This document shows positions 47,666 to 59,507 of a stretch of 64,000 bases of DNA, in pieces (the stretch's first letter is position 1; each line of letters opens with the position of its first letter). The notes beneath the pieces were generated by a model. The model saw only the letters and a list, made by a program, of their open reading frames with translations. It had not been told where the DNA came from and searched no databases. The translations under genes and the position numbers were made by a program. Origin of the DNA: Rouxiella badensis (GTDB lineage Bacteria; Pseudomonadota; Gammaproteobacteria; Enterobacterales; Enterobacteriaceae); assembly GCF_002093665.1 (NCBI RefSeq), contig NZ_MRWE01000004.1:124001-188000 (forward strand). The letters are read 5' to 3'.

Positions 47666-50600
47666 TTAGCCTAGCTGTTTACGGGCATTGCGGAATATAC
47701 GCATCCAAGGGCTGTCTTCGCCCCAGTTTTCCGGGTGCCATGAGTTGCTGACGCTGCGGAATACGCGCTCTGGGTGCGGCATCATCACGGTTACGCGGCC
47801 CGAGAGGTTGGTCACTGCCGTAATCCCGTTCGGTGAGCCGTTAGGGTTCGCCGGATAGTTCTCGGTAACATGTCCGTTGTTGTCAACGAAGCGCAGCGCC
47901 ACCAGATTCGCATGCTCAAGCTGAGACAGGTGAACGGCATCGCGCACTTCCACGTGGCCTTCACCGTGTGACACAGCGATTGGCATACGTGAACCGGCCA
48001 TACCCTGTAGCAGCAGAGACGGGCTGGCGGTCACTTCAACCAGGCTGAAGCGCGCTTCGAAGCGGTCAGACAGGTTGCGAACGAAACGCGGCCAGTGCTC
48101 TGCGCCCGGGATAACTTCTTTCAGGTTAGACATCATCTGACAGCCGTTACACACGCCCAGCGCCAGTGTCTGTGGACGATGGAAGAAGTCTTCGAACTCG
48201 TCGCGCACGCGGTCGTTGAACAGGATGGACTTAGCCCAGCCTTCGCCCGCACCCAATACGTCACCGTAGGAGAAGCCGCCACAGGCCACCAGCGTATGGA
48301 ACTCTTGCAGGTCACGGCGGCCGGACAGCAGATCGCTCATGTGGACGTCAACCGCATCAAAACCGGCACGGTGGAACGCAGCGCCCATTTCAACGTGGGA
48401 GTTAACGCCCTGCTCGCGCAGCACGGCCACTTTTGGACGCGCGCCGGTTGCAATGTAAGGCGCAGCAATGTCTTCTTCCGGTGCGAAGGTCAGCTTGACG
48501 TTCAGACCCGGATCGCTGTTGTCTTTCTTGGCTTCGTGTTCCTGGTCGGCACACTCTGGATTGTCGCGCAGGCGCTGCATCTGCCAGGTGGTTTCTGCCC
48601 ACCAGGTACGCAGCGTCGTGCGGCTTTCGCTGAACACCGGCTTGTCACCAGAAGTTATCACGAAACGATCGCCCTGTTCGACGCCGCCCAGGAAGTGCGT
48701 GCAGTCGGCCAGGCCATGTTTTGCCAGCACTTGCTCAACGTCGGCACGCTGGTCGTTACGTACCTGGATAACCGCACCCAGCTCTTCGTTAAACAGCGCT
48801 GCCAGTGCAGAGTCACCCAGTTTCGCGATATCGGCAGTCAGGCCACAGTGACCGGCAAACGCCATCTCTGCCAGCGTGACCAGCAGGCCGCCGTCTGAAC
48901 GGTCATGGTAAGCCAGCAGTTTCTGCTCGGAGACCAGCGTCTGCATGGCGTTGAAGAAGCCAGCCAGCTGCTCGACGTTACGCACGTCGGCCGGTTTGTC
49001 GCCCAGTTGACGATAAACCTGCGCCAGCGCGGTTGCGCCCAGTGCGTTGTGGCCTGCACCCAGGTCAATCAGCAGCAGCGAGGTGTCGCCCTTGTCGGTA
49101 CGTAGTTCAGGCGTCACGGTATGGCGTACGTCTTCGACGCGTGCAAAGGCGGTGATAACCAGAGACAGCGGCGAGGTCATCTCGCGCTGCTCGGTGCCTT
49201 CCTGCCAGCGGGTTTTCATCGACATCGAGTCTTTGCCTACTGGGATAGTAATACCCAGCGCCGGACACAGCTCTTCACCCACGGCTTTAACGGCTTCGTA
49301 CAGGCCCGCATCTTCACCCGGGTGACCGGCCGCAGACATCCAGTTTGCGGAAAGTTTAACGCGCTTGAGGCTGCCGATTTCGGTGGCGGCAATGTTGGTC
49401 AGCGCTTCACCCACGGCCAGACGGCCAGAGGCGGCGAAGTCCAGCAACGCTACCGGTGCTCGTTCGCCGAGCGACATCGCTTCACCGTGGTAGCTGTCGA
49501 GGCTGGCGGTGGTCACCGCACAGTCGGCTACCGGAATCTGCCACGGTCCCACCATCTGGTCACGTGCAACCATACCGGTCACGGTGCGGTCGCCGATAGT
49601 GATCAGGAAGGTTTTCTCGGCCACGGTCGGCAGATGCAGTACGCGGTTCACCGCTTCGGCGATTTGAATATTTTCGCCCTGAAGCGTGTCACCGGTCGCT
49701 TTAAGGGTTTGCACGTCACGGGTCATTTTCGGCGTCTTGCCGAGCAGAACGTCGAGCGGCATGTCGATCGGCTGGTTGTCGAAATGACTGTCTTCCAGCG
49801 TCAAGTGCATCTCTTCGGTCGCTTCACCGATAACGGCATAAGGCGCACGTTCGCGTTGGCAGATAGCGTCAAACTGCGCCAGCTGCTCTGGCGCAACGGC
49901 CAGCACGTAACGTTCCTGAGATTCATTACACCAGACTTCGAGTGGGCTCATGCCCGGCTCGTCATTCAGAATATCACGAAGTTGGAAACGGCCGCCGCGT
50001 TCGCCGTCGCTTACCAGCTCAGGCATGGCGTTAGACAGTCCGCCCGCGCCCACGTCGTGAATGAACAGAATCGGGTTCGCTTCGCCCAACTGCCAGCAGC
50101 GGTCGATAACTTCCTGACAGCGACGCTCCATTTCTGGGTTGTCACGCTGTACGGAGGCGAAATCCAGGTCGGCATCGGACTGGCCGGACGCCATAGATGA
50201 CGCTGCACCGCCGCCCAAACCGATGTTCATGGCCGGGCCACCCAGCACGATCAGTTTTGCACCAACGGTGATTTCACCCTTTTGCACGTGGTCAGCACGA
50301 ATATTCCCAATTCCGCCCGCCAGCATGATTGGCTTATGATATCCGCGCAGTTCTGGTCCATTATGGCTGTTCACCTGCTCTTCATAGGTACGGAAGTAAC
50401 CAAGAAGCGCGGGACGACCAAATTCGTTGTTGAAAGCTGCACCACCGAGAGGACCGTCGGTCATTATTTCCAGCGCGGTCACAATACGTTCAGGTTTGCC
50501 GAAGTTCTCTTCCCAAGGCTGTTCAAATCCAGGGATACGCAGGTTGGAAACTGAGAAGCCGACCAGGCCAGCTTTTGGCTTCGCGCCGCGACCGGTTGCG

Positions 50601-51556
50601 CCTTCGTCACGGATTTCGCCGCCGGAACCGGTGGCTGCGCCCGGCCATGGAGAGATAGCGGTCGGGTGGTTATGGGTCTCTACCTTCATCAGGATGTGCG
50701 CGTCTTCCTGATGGAAATCGTACAGGCCGGTTTCGGCGTTGGCGTAGAAACGGCCAACCTTTGAACCTTCCATGACGGCGGCGTTGTCTTTATAGGCAGA
50801 CAGCACGTGGTCAGGGGTTTTTTCAAAGGTGTTTTTGATCATCTTGAACAGCGATTTAGGCTGTGCTTCGCCGTCGATAATCCAATCGGCGTTGAAGATT
50901 TTGTGGCGGCAATGTTCGGAGTTAGCCTGCGCGAACATGTACAGCTCGATGTCGGTCGGGTTACGGCCAAGGTTGGTGAAGGCATTGACCAGGTAGTCAA
51001 TTTCATCTTCTGCCAGTGCCAGACCGAGTTTGACGTTAGCCTGTTCAAGCGCCACGCGGCCTTCTCCGAGGAGATCAACGTGCTGAACCGGAGCCGGTTG
51101 GTGCTGGGCAAACAGTTTTTCAGCGTCTGAAAGCTCGCTGAAGACGGTTTCCATCATGCGGTCGTGCAGCAGCGCACCGAGGGTTTTCCACTGCTCTTCG
51201 GTCAGTTCGGGAGCCTGAACGTAAAACGCCAGGCCGCGCTCAAGGCGTACAACCTGAGACAGACCGCAGTTGTGGGCAATGTCTGTTGCTTTGGAAGACC
51301 ACGGCGAAATCGTGCCCGGACGTGGTGTAACCAGAATTAGGCGGCCAACGGGAGCATGTTCAGCGAGAGAAGGACCATATTTGAGCAGGCGTTGCAACTT
51401 GGTTTGTTCTTCCGTTGTCAGAGGTGCGCTGACATCGGCAAAGTGTACGAATTCGGCGTAGACATCGTTTACCGGAAGCTGAGCTTCCTGAAAACGGGAA
51501 AGCAGTTTATTAATGCGAAAAGCCGACAAAGCGGGCGAACCACGCAGTATTTCCAT
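47666..51556 (-). CDS. purL: Phosphoribosylformylglycinamidine synthase
   Basis: The ATP- and glutamine-dependent fourth step of purine synthesis (FGAR to FGAM). The 1296-residue single-chain enzyme matches E. coli PurL (1295): an N-terminal PurS-like domain, a linker, two ATP-grasp-like FGAM synthase halves with NSEHCRHK and [20 protein letters not shown], and a C-terminal class-I glutamine amidotransferase. The nucleophile Cys1136 is in [10 protein letters not shown] use the ATG at 51556; the open frame includes a TTG two codons earlier. Monocistronic, divergent from mltF, with a PurR box upstream. Confidence 0.97.
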   Translation of the reverse strand: MEILRGSPALSAFRINKLLSRFQEAQLPVNDVYAEFVHFADVSAPLTTEEQTKLQRLLKYGPSLAEHAPVGRLILVTPRPGTISPWSSKATDIAHNCGLSQVVRLERGLAFYVQAPELTEEQWKTLGALLHDRMMETVFSELSDAEKLFAQHQPAPVQHVDLLGEGRVALEQANVKLGLALAEDEIDYLVNAFTNLGRNPTDIELYMFAQANSEHCRHKIFNADWIIDGEAQPKSLFKMIKNTFEKTPDHVLSAYKDNAAVMEGSKVGRFYANAETGLYDFHQEDAHILMKVETHNHPTAISPWPGAATGSGGEIRDEGATGRGAKPKAGLVGFSVSNLRIPGFEQPWEENFGKPERIVTALEIMTDGPLGGAAFNNEFGRPALLGYFRTYEEQVNSHNGPELRGYHKPIMLAGGIGNIRADHVQKGEITVGAKLIVLGGPAMNIGLGGGAASSMASGQSDADLDFASVQRDNPEMERRCQEVIDRCWQLGEANPILFIHDVGAGGLSNAMPELVSDGERGGRFQLRDILNDEPGMSPLEVWCNESQERYVLAVAPEQLAQFDAICQRERAPYAVIGEATEEMHLTLEDSHFDNQPIDMPLDVLLGKTPKMTRDVQTLKATGDTLQGENIQIAEAVNRVLHLPTVAEKTFLITIGDRTVTGMVARDQMVGPWQIPVADCAVTTASLDSYHGEAMSLGERAPVALLDFAASGRLAVGEALTNIAATEIGSLKRVKLSANWMSAAGHPGEDAGLYEAVKAVGEELCPALGITIPVGKDSMSMKTRWQEGTEQREMTSPLSLVITAFARVEDVRHTVTPELRTDKGDTSLLLIDLGAGHNALGATALAQVYRQLGDKPADVRNVEQLAGFFNAMQTLVSEQKLLAYHDRSDGGLLVTLAEMAFAGHCGLTADIAKLGDSALAALFNEELGAVIQVRNDQRADVEQVLAKHGLADCTHFLGGVEQGDRFVITSGDKPVFSESRTTLRTWWAETTWQMQRLRDNPECADQEHEAKKDNSDPGLNVKLTFAPEEDIAAPYIATGARPKVAVLREQGVNSHVEMGAAFHRAGFDAVDVHMSDLLSGRRDLQEFHTLVACGGFSYGDVLGAGEGWAKSILFNDRVRDEFEDFFHRPQTLALGVCNGCQMMSNLKEVIPGAEHWPRFVRNLSDRFEARFSLVEVTASPSLLLQGMAGSRMPIAVSHGEGHVEVRDAVHLSQLEHANLVALRFVDNNGHVTENYPANPNGSPNGITAVTNLSGRVTVMMPHPERVFRSVSNSWHPENWGEDSPWMRIFRNARKQLG

Positions 51557-51631
51557 AATCAAATATCTCTCGTCTTCGAAGCAACTGACCGTAGGTGCTT
51601 CATTGGGCGCAACAGGGGGAAAACGCGGGCC

Positions 51632-51670
51632 ATTATAGAGAATCCTCGAGCGCGACGAAACCGTTTGCGC
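51632..51670 (-). promoter_or_regulatory. purL promoter with PurR box
   Basis: On the minus strand GCGCAAACGGTTTCGT (51670-51655) matches the PurR operator ACGCAAACGNTTTCGT at all but the first base. It overlaps the -35 TTTCGT, and a TATAAT -10 lies at 51637-51632, 17 bases on. Confidence 0.88.
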
Positions 51671-51836
51671 ACGGTTTATTGATAATAGATTTGTCCTTAC
51701 AGTTTACAGGGGTTATTGGGAATAAAGTTGCAGATTGACGTTTTGTTGAGCAAAATGCGTCGGCACCGGGATTATAGCCCTATTTTCAGCACCATTTTAG
51801 CTTATTAAAAGAATAGCGCCGCAGAGAGATAACTAT

Positions 51837-53303
51837 TTGAAGCGCATAAAAATTACTTACTTAGTTGTAGGTCTGATCACCCTGCTGCTGGCGCTCGCCC
51901 TTTGGCCGAGCATTCCATGGCAGCGTGGTTCCGGTGACCAGCTACAAAACATCCTGTCCCGTGGGGAGTTGCGCGTGAGCACGCTCGACGCTTCACAGAC
52001 TTTTTTTAACGGCGCCACCGGTGACCGGGGATTTGATTATGAATTAGCCAGCCGTTTCGCCGATTATCTGGGCGTGAAGCTGGTATTGATACCGCACAAA
52101 GATTTTGACAGCCTGTTTAGCGATCTCAAAAGCGGCAAAGCCGATATGCTCGCTTCGGGTCTGGTCTACAACGCCGAACGTTTGAAGTCATTTCGTACCG
52201 GGCCGGAGTACTATACCGTTCTCCAGCAGGTGCTTTATCGTCAGGGTTCGGTGCGCCCGAAATCCTATGCCGATATTAAAGGTAATATGGTTGTCTCGGC
52301 AGGCTCGGCTCATATTTCCACCCTCGAAGACGCCAAGAAGAAGTTTCCCGATCTCAACTGGGGCGTCACCCGTCGTTATTCGCCTGCCGAACTGATGCAG
52401 CAAGTTGCCGAAGGAAAGCTCAAATACACCCTGGGCGACTCCGTGACCGTCGCCCTGCTGCAACGCGTTTACCCGCGCCTGGCGGTGGCGTTTGATGCCT
52501 CCGACGACGAGCCGGTAACCTGGTACTTTAGCAAGAAGGCCGATGACGACAGCCTGTATGCCGCCATGCTCGACTTCTTTAGCCAAATCTCAGAAGACGG
52601 CACGCTGGAGAAGCTCGAGGAGAAGTATCTGGGCCACGTGGGTAACTTCGACTTTGTCGACACTCGTGCCTTCCTCAACAATATAGATGCCAAACTCAGC
52701 ACCCTACAGCCATTCTTTGAAAAATATGCTGGCAACATCGACTGGCGTCTGCTGGCGGCCATCTCATATCAGGAGTCCCACTGGGATCCCGACGCAACCT
52801 CGCCAACCGGCGTACGCGGCATGATGATGCTGACCCGCGCAACCGCGCAAGGATTGGGGGTGAGCGATCGACTCGACACCGAGGAGAGTATTCGCGGCGG
52901 TGCGCTGTATCTGAATCACATTATCGATTCACTGCCCACCACCATCGACAATGACGACAAAATCTGGTTTGCGTTGGCCGCCTACAATATGGGTTATGGG
53001 CACATGCTCGACGCGCGCGCTATTACTGCGGCGCAGAATGGCAATCCCGACAGTTGGGTTGACGTCAAGCAGCGCCTGCCGTTGCTGAATCAGAAACGCT
53101 ACTACAGCAAGACGACTTACGGCTACGCACGCGGTACCCAGGCGTTCAACTACGTCGAGAATATCCGTAAATACCAGATAAGCCTGGTGGGATACTTGAT
53201 GGAGAAAGAGAAACAAAAAGCGCAGGCGCTGCTGTTACAGACCCAGCTTGGTGCGGGTTATCCGGCGGTCTCACTGAGCGCGCTAAAAAACGCGGGAGGC
53301 TAA
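51837..53303 (+). CDS. mltF: Membrane-bound lytic murein transglycosylase F
   Basis: Cuts peptidoglycan glycan strands to give 1,6-anhydro-MurNAc ends. The 488-residue protein has an N-terminal hydrophobic anchor/signal (about 7-25), an SBP-bac-3-like regulatory domain (about 40-265) and a C-terminal SLT domain. The catalytic Glu313 is in [19 protein letters not shown], with [17 protein letters not shown] further on. The start is TTG at 51837 with GAGAGA upstream, as in E. coli. Downstream murP/murQ handle related murein products. It is convergent with tadA, 12 bases apart. Confidence 0.95.
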   Translation: MKRIKITYLVVGLITLLLALALWPSIPWQRGSGDQLQNILSRGELRVSTLDASQTFFNGATGDRGFDYELASRFADYLGVKLVLIPHKDFDSLFSDLKSGKADMLASGLVYNAERLKSFRTGPEYYTVLQQVLYRQGSVRPKSYADIKGNMVVSAGSAHISTLEDAKKKFPDLNWGVTRRYSPAELMQQVAEGKLKYTLGDSVTVALLQRVYPRLAVAFDASDDEPVTWYFSKKADDDSLYAAMLDFFSQISEDGTLEKLEEKYLGHVGNFDFVDTRAFLNNIDAKLSTLQPFFEKYAGNIDWRLLAAISYQESHWDPDATSPTGVRGMMMLTRATAQGLGVSDRLDTEESIRGGALYLNHIIDSLPTTIDNDDKIWFALAAYNMGYGHMLDARAITAAQNGNPDSWVDVKQRLPLLNQKRYYSKTTYGYARGTQAFNYVENIRKYQISLVGYLMEKEKQKAQALLLQTQLGAGYPAVSLSALKNAGG

Positions 53304-53315
53304 GCCTCTCGCGCT

Positions 53316-53951
<636 letters not shown>

Positions 53952-53965
53952 TCAATTGCGCCGCC

Positions 53966-54604
53966 TTACTCCAGTTGCTGTAGTTCGCCCTGCTTGCTGA
54001 CGCGGAATCGATGTTCACAGAAAAACAGCAGCGGGTTGTCCTGCTTGCTGTCGCTGTAACCGCTGTAGAGCTTCAGCGGGGAACCGATGCGCTGCTCAAG
54101 CTGCACGACTTTTTCTTCGCCGAGGCAGCGCAGGGTCAGCACCCAACCGCCGTAACGACGAGCAATGCGGCTACCGACCAGCCTGACGCGCGGCAGGAAA
54201 GGTGAGGCGTTATACACCCCGCGCACCAGATTTTCCGGCGAACCGGTTATCAGCCATACCTCAGCGTCGTCGCGGTCGAGGTATTCACGCAGGCGCATTT
54301 GCACCACGGGAAAAGCCACCACTTTGTGACGGAACCAGTTCACAAATTCCAGCTCAAGCGCCTTAAGACGCGCCTCACCGTGCCCGAAGGTGATTGACCA
54401 CAGCATCAGGCTCATTGGCCAGCGTTTGGCCCGCCCAAAAAGCACCATTCCTGCGCCGATAATCGGCAGTACAGGTATCACCAGCAGCAGGTTTTGCGGC
54501 ATTTTTCGCAGCAAAAAGCGCATAAAAGTGCCGAACATATCCTGCTGATGCAACGTGCCATCGAGATCAAAAAATACCACCCGTCGATCCGTCCTCGCGC
54601 CCAA
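53966..54604 (-). CDS. pgpC: Phosphatidylglycerophosphatase C
   Basis: A HAD-family phosphatase of 212 residues that makes phosphatidylglycerol from its phosphate in the inner membrane. Motif I is FFDLDGTLHQQD, and a hydrophobic hairpin follows at about 35-60. WLITGSPENLV is motif II, and the YSGYSDSKQDNPLL region holds motif III/IV. It starts four bases after the murP stop, so here it is probably read with murQP as well as keeping its place upstream of tadA. Confidence 0.9.
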   Translation of the reverse strand: MGARTDRRVVFFDLDGTLHQQDMFGTFMRFLLRKMPQNLLLVIPVLPIIGAGMVLFGRAKRWPMSLMLWSITFGHGEARLKALELEFVNWFRHKVVAFPVVQMRLREYLDRDDAEVWLITGSPENLVRGVYNASPFLPRVRLVGSRIARRYGGWVLTLRCLGEEKVVQLEQRIGSPLKLYSGYSDSKQDNPLLFFCEHRFRVSKQGELQQLE

Positions 54605-54608
54605 TGCG

Positions 54609-55976
54609 TTACTCCTCGGGATCGTTGAACCCCATAATCCAGGTAAAAATAAAGCCGGCCACCAGCGTGATTAGCGCACCGGTCAGATACAGTCCCACTT
54701 TACCGGAGATAATAGTCAGCGCCAAAGGCAAACCCGAGATACCAAAGGTAATTACCGTCGCGACTTTCCAATAACATATTAGCGCCCCGCCCACTGCGCC
54801 GCCGAGGCAGGCGGCGATAAAGGGCCGTCCCAGCGGCAGCGTAACGCCAAAAATCAACGGCTCACCGATGCCGAGAATGCCGACCGGCAGCGCGCTTTTA
54901 ATCACTTTTTTGAGCCGGGGATTGCGGGTTTTCAGCAACACCGCAATCGCCGCTCCCACCTGCCCGACGCCCGCCATCGCCAGAATGGGCAGCAGTGGGT
55001 TGGAACCGTGTGACTGAATAAGCTCGACGTGAATGGGCACCAGTCCCTGATGCAGACCCGAGAGCACCAGCGGCAGGAAGGATCCGGCCAACAGTGCACC
55101 GACCCACAGTCCGCCTCTGTCGATGGCAAGATTGACGCCGTGCGCAATGGCATCGGAAATCACGCCTCCCAGAGGCTGGAGAATAACGATAGCAAGCGTG
55201 GCGGTAATAAGCGTGGTGAAAAGAGGGTTGAGGATAAGTTCGACCGATTCGGGTAGCCACTGGCGCAGGCGTTTCTCAATCCAGCACATTAGAGCGACCA
55301 CCAGAAGGACCGCGATAACCCCGCCACGGCCAGGCTGTAGCGCTTCGCCGAACAGGTGGATTTGTGCCAGCTGCGGGCTTGAAAGGATCCCGGCCATTAC
55401 GCCGCCCATCGCCTGCGAACCACCAAAGACGCGAGCCGCGTTAACGCCGACCAGAATATTCATGATGGCAAATACCGCGCCGCCAAATATTCCGAGCAGT
55501 CCCAAGAGATTGGGGTAATCCAGCGCCAGACTGCCGGCGATGTCAGGACGTTTAAGCAGATTGATGATGCCGGTAATCAGGCCAGAGGCGATAAAAGCGG
55601 GGATAAGCGGAATAAACACGTTCGCCAGTTGACGCAGCGCGCCACTCATTGGCGCAGCATATTTCACTTTGGCCTGTGCCTTATTGTGTTCTAACCGTGC
55701 TTTAGCAAGGGGATCGGCGGAGGAAAGTCGCTCGCGCATAGCGTCAACCACTCTTCCCGCCGCACCGGGGCCGACAATCAGCTGATGCTGCTGCCCTTGC
55801 TTGACGTAGCCCTTGACCCCTTCAAGATTTTTCAGCGTAGGCAGGTCGAGCAGCTGTTCATCGTGGACCTGGATTCTCACCCGCGTCATACAGTTTTCGA
55901 GTCTGCTGATATTGCCCTCACCGCCCACGCCGCTGAGGATTTCCGTTGCCAGAACCCGCGTTTTATCCGTTGCCAT
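54609..55976 (-). CDS. murP: PTS N-acetylmuramic acid transporter EIIBC
   Basis: Imports and phosphorylates N-acetylmuramic acid. The 455-residue protein has an N-terminal EIIB domain (phospho-Cys29 in LENCMTRVRIQ) and a C-terminal EIIC domain of about ten helices with LSGLHQGLVPIHVEL and ILGIGEPLIFGVTLPLG. No EIIA domain is attached, as in E. coli MurP, which borrows glucose EIIA. Sequence alone would also allow other glucose-family PTS; the adjacent murQ makes MurNAc the best substrate. Confidence 0.9.
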   Translation of the reverse strand: MATDKTRVLATEILSGVGGEGNISRLENCMTRVRIQVHDEQLLDLPTLKNLEGVKGYVKQGQQHQLIVGPGAAGRVVDAMRERLSSADPLAKARLEHNKAQAKVKYAAPMSGALRQLANVFIPLIPAFIASGLITGIINLLKRPDIAGSLALDYPNLLGLLGIFGGAVFAIMNILVGVNAARVFGGSQAMGGVMAGILSSPQLAQIHLFGEALQPGRGGVIAVLLVVALMCWIEKRLRQWLPESVELILNPLFTTLITATLAIVILQPLGGVISDAIAHGVNLAIDRGGLWVGALLAGSFLPLVLSGLHQGLVPIHVELIQSHGSNPLLPILAMAGVGQVGAAIAVLLKTRNPRLKKVIKSALPVGILGIGEPLIFGVTLPLGRPFIAACLGGAVGGALICYWKVATVITFGISGLPLALTIISGKVGLYLTGALITLVAGFIFTWIMGFNDPEE

Positions 55977-56027
55977 TGCTCCTCCCCCTTTTTACCCTGT
56001 CAAACGTCAAACAAAGGCATCGCGCGA

Positions 56028-56921
56028 CTATTCCGCCAACGCGGCGCGCAGGAACCCTTTATGGCGCTGTAAACGCTCTGCGGCTTGTTCGGCAGTGATC
56101 TGCGCGAGAATCATCAGGATGGCCGGTTTCACTTCAAATGCGGTCTGCTTCAGCGCATGCTCGGCCTCGGCACGATCGGCCCCGGTGGCTTCGACCACAA
56201 TGCGGCAGGCGCGATCCACCAGCTTTACGTTGGTTGCCTTAACATCGACCATCAGGTTCTGATAAACCTTGCCAATCTTGACCATCGCGCCGGTAGAGAT
56301 CATGTTGAGCACCAGCTTTTGCGCGGTACCCGATTTTAGCCGCGTGGATCCCGTCAGCGCCTCTGGCCCCACAACCGGCGAAATCGCCACTTGTGCCTCG
56401 TGAGCGATAGGTGAATCCGGGTTACAGGAAATGGCAACCGTGGCACAGCCCACTGCACGGGCATAACGCAGCGCGCCAATTACATAAGGCGTGCGGCCAG
56501 AAGCGGCCAGACCTACGACGGTGTCGGCGGCGGTCAACGACAGGTTTTTTAAATCCTCTTCACCGAGTGCAGGGTCATCTTCAGCACCTTCTACGGCCTT
56601 CAGCAACGCGCCGGGTCCGCCGGCAATTAACCCAACAACCATACCGTGCGGCACGCCGAAGGTGGGTGGACACTCAGAAGCATCAAGAACACCCAGACGC
56701 CCGCTGGTGCCTGCGCCGAGATAAATCAGGCGTCCACCGGCACTGAACGACGCCGCAGCCAGCTCAACCGCCTGCGCAATCTCGGGCAGCACCGCGTTGA
56801 TAGCCTGCGGGACCTTTCGGTCTTCATCATTAAAACAGGTCACCATCTCCAGCGTGGACATTTCATCCAGACGAGACGTGGCCGGGTTGCGGGTTTCAGA
56901 TACCAAAGCGCCTAAATTCAT
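56028..56921 (-). CDS. murQ: N-acetylmuramic acid 6-phosphate etherase
   Basis: Cleaves the lactyl ether of MurNAc-6-phosphate to give GlcNAc-6-phosphate and lactate. The 297-residue SIS-domain enzyme carries [13 protein letters not shown], the signature [42 protein letters not shown] and the Glu-containing VEGAEDD. I start at the second of two adjacent ATGs (56921), six bases from AGAGG. It leads murQ-murP-pgpC and is divergent from the RpiR-type regulator. Confidence 0.94.
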   Translation of the reverse strand: MNLGALVSETRNPATSRLDEMSTLEMVTCFNDEDRKVPQAINAVLPEIAQAVELAAASFSAGGRLIYLGAGTSGRLGVLDASECPPTFGVPHGMVVGLIAGGPGALLKAVEGAEDDPALGEEDLKNLSLTAADTVVGLAASGRTPYVIGALRYARAVGCATVAISCNPDSPIAHEAQVAISPVVGPEALTGSTRLKSGTAQKLVLNMISTGAMVKIGKVYQNLMVDVKATNVKLVDRACRIVVEATGADRAEAEHALKQTAFEVKPAILMILAQITAEQAAERLQRHKGFLRAALAE

Positions 56922-56931
56922 CATGACCTCT

Positions 56932-56979
56932 TGAATATTTAATTCGAAATTCATTTATCATATTTGAATAGTTTATTCA
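56932..56979. promoter_or_regulatory. Candidate RpiR-type operators between murQ and yfhH
   Basis: TGAAT-N12-ATTCA (56932-56953) and the perfect palindrome TGAATA-GTT-TATTCA (56965-56979) lie in the AT-rich divergent gap. Repeated TGAAT/ATTCA half sites fit a dimeric SIS-domain regulator acting on both directions. Confidence 0.5.
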
Positions 56980-57046
56980 GCAAAGCGAGTTTTTTTTGCT
57001 AGTTTAGAGACATCACCACCAGGAACTCACGGCAGGACACAGGATC

Positions 57047-57895
57047 ATGAGCTGTATGATACGCATCCGTCAGATGTACCCACAGCTGGCAGAGAATGAT
57101 AAAAAACTGGCCGATTTTCTTCTTACGCAGCCAGAGAATGCACGACATCTTAGCTCGCAAAAACTGGCCGAGCTGGCGGGCGTGAGTCAATCTGGCGTGG
57201 TCAAGTTTGCCCAGAAGCTCGGATATAAGGGCTTCCCGGCGCTCAAGCTGGCACTAAGCGAGGCGATGTCTGCCCCGCAGACGGACCCGGCTATCACGGT
57301 GCATAACCGGATACTCAGCACCGACAGCCTGTTGACCGTCGGCGAAAAACTGCTGGCAGAGAAGCAGGCGGCTCTGCGTGCCACGCTGGACGTCAACAGC
57401 GAGCAACGGTTCCAGCAGGCGCTGTTTATGCTCACTGATGCACGAAAAATCGTGCTGACCGGGCTAGGGGCATCGGGGCTGGTCGCCAAGGACTTCGCCT
57501 ATAAGCTGTTGAAAATCGGCATCACGGCGATCGCAGAGTCGGATACCCACGTCCTGCTGGCAACGGTGCAGGCGCTTTCGAGTGAGGATCTGCTGCTGGC
57601 CATTTCGTTTAGTGGCGAACGGCGGGAAATCAATCTTGCGGCAGAGGTTGCCCGTAAGGCGGGCGCTAAAACGCTGGCGTTGACCAGTTTCTCTCCCAAC
57701 ACGCTGCAACAGCAGGCCGACCACTGTCTGTATACCCTCGCCGAACTGCCAGTCACGCGCGGTGCGGCAATTTCGGCCAGTACCGCACAGTTTTCGCTAA
57801 CCGATATCCTGTTTATGGCGCTCATCCAACAAGACACCGAACATGCCCCAGAACGCATCAAACACAGCGAGGCGTTGGTGAAAAAGCTGAGTTGA
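57047..57895 (+). CDS. yfhH: RpiR/MurR-family regulator, YfhH ortholog
   Basis: A 282-residue regulator. The N-terminal HTH_6 domain (1-77) has SQKLAELAGVSQSGVVKFAQKLG. The C-terminal SIS sugar-phosphate domain (about 125-260) has VLTGLGASGLVAKDFAYKL and LLLAISFSGERREINLA. It matches E. coli YfhH (MNCLIRIRQ..., HAPERIRHSEALVKKL) better than E. coli MurR, and is at the YfhH position before yfhL. Being divergent from murQP, it probably senses MurNAc-6-phosphate. Confidence 0.88.
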   Translation: MSCMIRIRQMYPQLAENDKKLADFLLTQPENARHLSSQKLAELAGVSQSGVVKFAQKLGYKGFPALKLALSEAMSAPQTDPAITVHNRILSTDSLLTVGEKLLAEKQAALRATLDVNSEQRFQQALFMLTDARKIVLTGLGASGLVAKDFAYKLLKIGITAIAESDTHVLLATVQALSSEDLLLAISFSGERREINLAAEVARKAGAKTLALTSFSPNTLQQQADHCLYTLAELPVTRGAAISASTAQFSLTDILFMALIQQDTEHAPERIKHSEALVKKLS

Positions 57896-57955
57896 CCCAG
57901 ATCAGGTTTGTTGCAGATAACGGGGCCGGAAGCTTATTAGCCCAGGGATGTTTGT

Positions 57956-57961
57956 TATAAT
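57956..57961 (+). promoter_or_regulatory. yfhL -10 element
   Basis: A consensus TATAAT lies 34 bases before the yfhL ATG. The -35 hexamer (CTTATT, 17 bases upstream) is weak. Confidence 0.5.
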
Positions 57962-57988
57962 TCGCGCCCGTTTAAATCCTGAGAATAA

Positions 57989-58255
<267 letters not shown>

Positions 58256-58295
58256 GTCGACAAAAGGATGCAGCGGTTAACGTTGTCGTGAAAGG

Positions 58296-58676
58296 CTAGT
58301 TCTCGATAATCACCGTTGCACAGGCGTAGTGGCGCTCATCGGCCAGCGTCACATGCACTGACTTCACGCCGAATTCGGCGGCCATCTCTGCCGCACGGTC
58401 GTGAAAAATCAGATTCGGTTTGCCCAACGCATCGTTGACCACTTCAAACTGCTCAAACGCCAACCCGTTGCGAATCCCCGTGCCAAGCGCCTTGGCAGCC
58501 GCTTCTTTAACGGCAAAACGCTTGGCCAGAAAACGCACCGGTTGCTGGTGATTCAGGTACAGCTGCCATTCATTGGCACTGAGAATACGTTTAGCCAGCC
58601 TGTCGCCACTGCGTTCAACCACCGCTTCGATGCGGACTATCTCGACAATATCGGTGCCCAGCCCAAGAATAGCCAT
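58296..58676 (-). CDS. acpS: Holo-[acyl carrier protein] synthase
   Basis: Attaches 4'-phosphopantetheine from CoA to apo-ACP, the reverse of the AcpH step encoded at 6576. The 126-residue enzyme has the Mg-binding Asp9 in GLGTDIVEI and [14 protein letters not shown] with the catalytic Glu. Its ATG overlaps the pdxJ stop by one base (TAATG), so the two are coupled. Confidence 0.95.
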   Translation of the reverse strand: MAILGLGTDIVEIVRIEAVVERSGDRLAKRILSANEWQLYLNHQQPVRFLAKRFAVKEAAAKALGTGIRNGLAFEQFEVVNDALGKPNLIFHDRAAEMAAEFGVKSVHVTLADERHYACATVIIEN

Positions 58677-59407
58677 TAGCGACGCGCTTCACGCATCAGG
58701 GCTTTCATCTCGCTTACCGCACCGGCCAGTCCGTCAAAAACCGCCTGACCGATAATCGAGTGACCGATGTTCAGTTCGTGCATCTCTGGCAAGGCGGCGA
58801 TAGGCTGTACGTTTTTGTAGGTCAGACCGTGACCGGCGTTAACCTTCAGGCCTTTTGACGCGGCGTAGGTCGCAGCTTCTTTGATTCGCTTGAACTCTGC
58901 ATCACGGTGAATGCCTTCAGGCGCTTCAGCATAGGCACCGGTGTGGATTTCGATGTAAGGCGCGCCCACGGCAACGGCAGCATCAATCTGGCGCACATCC
59001 GGGTCGATAAACAGAGAAACCAGGATCCCGGCCTGAGACAGGCGCTCAACCGCCACGGTCATCTTGTCTTTCTGACCCGCAACGTCCAGGCCGCCTTCGG
59101 TGGTCACTTCTTCACGCTTTTCCGGCACCAGGCAGCAGAAATGCGGTTTTATTTCACAGGCAATGCCGACCATCTCGTCAGTCACCGCCATCTCGAGATT
59201 CATGCGGGTTTGAATGGTTTCACGCAGGATTCGCACGTCGCGATCGGTGATGTGACGACGGTCTTCACGCAGGTGCACGGTGATGCCATCGGCGCCTGCC
59301 TGTTCAGAGACGAACGCTGCCTGAACCGGATCGGGATACGCAGTACCGCGCGCGTTTCTCAGTGTCGCGATGTGGTCAATATTGACGCCCAACAATAACT
59401 CAGCCAT
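58676..59407 (-). CDS. pdxJ: Pyridoxine 5'-phosphate synthase
   Basis: Condenses deoxyxylulose 5-phosphate with 3-amino-2-oxopropyl phosphate to make pyridoxine phosphate. The 243-residue barrel has [33 protein letters not shown] and [15 protein letters not shown]. It is part of rnc-era-recO-pdxJ-acpS, about 100 bases after recO. Confidence 0.96.
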   Translation of the reverse strand: MAELLLGVNIDHIATLRNARGTAYPDPVQAAFVSEQAGADGITVHLREDRRHITDRDVRILRETIQTRMNLEMAVTDEMVGIACEIKPHFCCLVPEKREEVTTEGGLDVAGQKDKMTVAVERLSQAGILVSLFIDPDVRQIDAAVAVGAPYIEIHTGAYAEAPEGIHRDAEFKRIKEAATYAASKGLKVNAGHGLTYKNVQPIAALPEMHELNIGHSIIGQAVFDGLAGAVSEMKALMREARR

Positions 59408-59507
59408 GAAACACTCCTAATTTTTTGATACCCAAGCAGGTTCTAGACGCAGCAGAACGTAGCAGATAGAGGCGGCATTTTACACGTTAACGCGTGCACA
59501 AACAAAA

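Noticed and set aside
49121-50200. A 359-codon plus-strand open frame inside purL
   Set aside because: It is antisense to highly conserved purL coding sequence; long antisense frames are common in GC-rich genes, and the product looks like no protein family.
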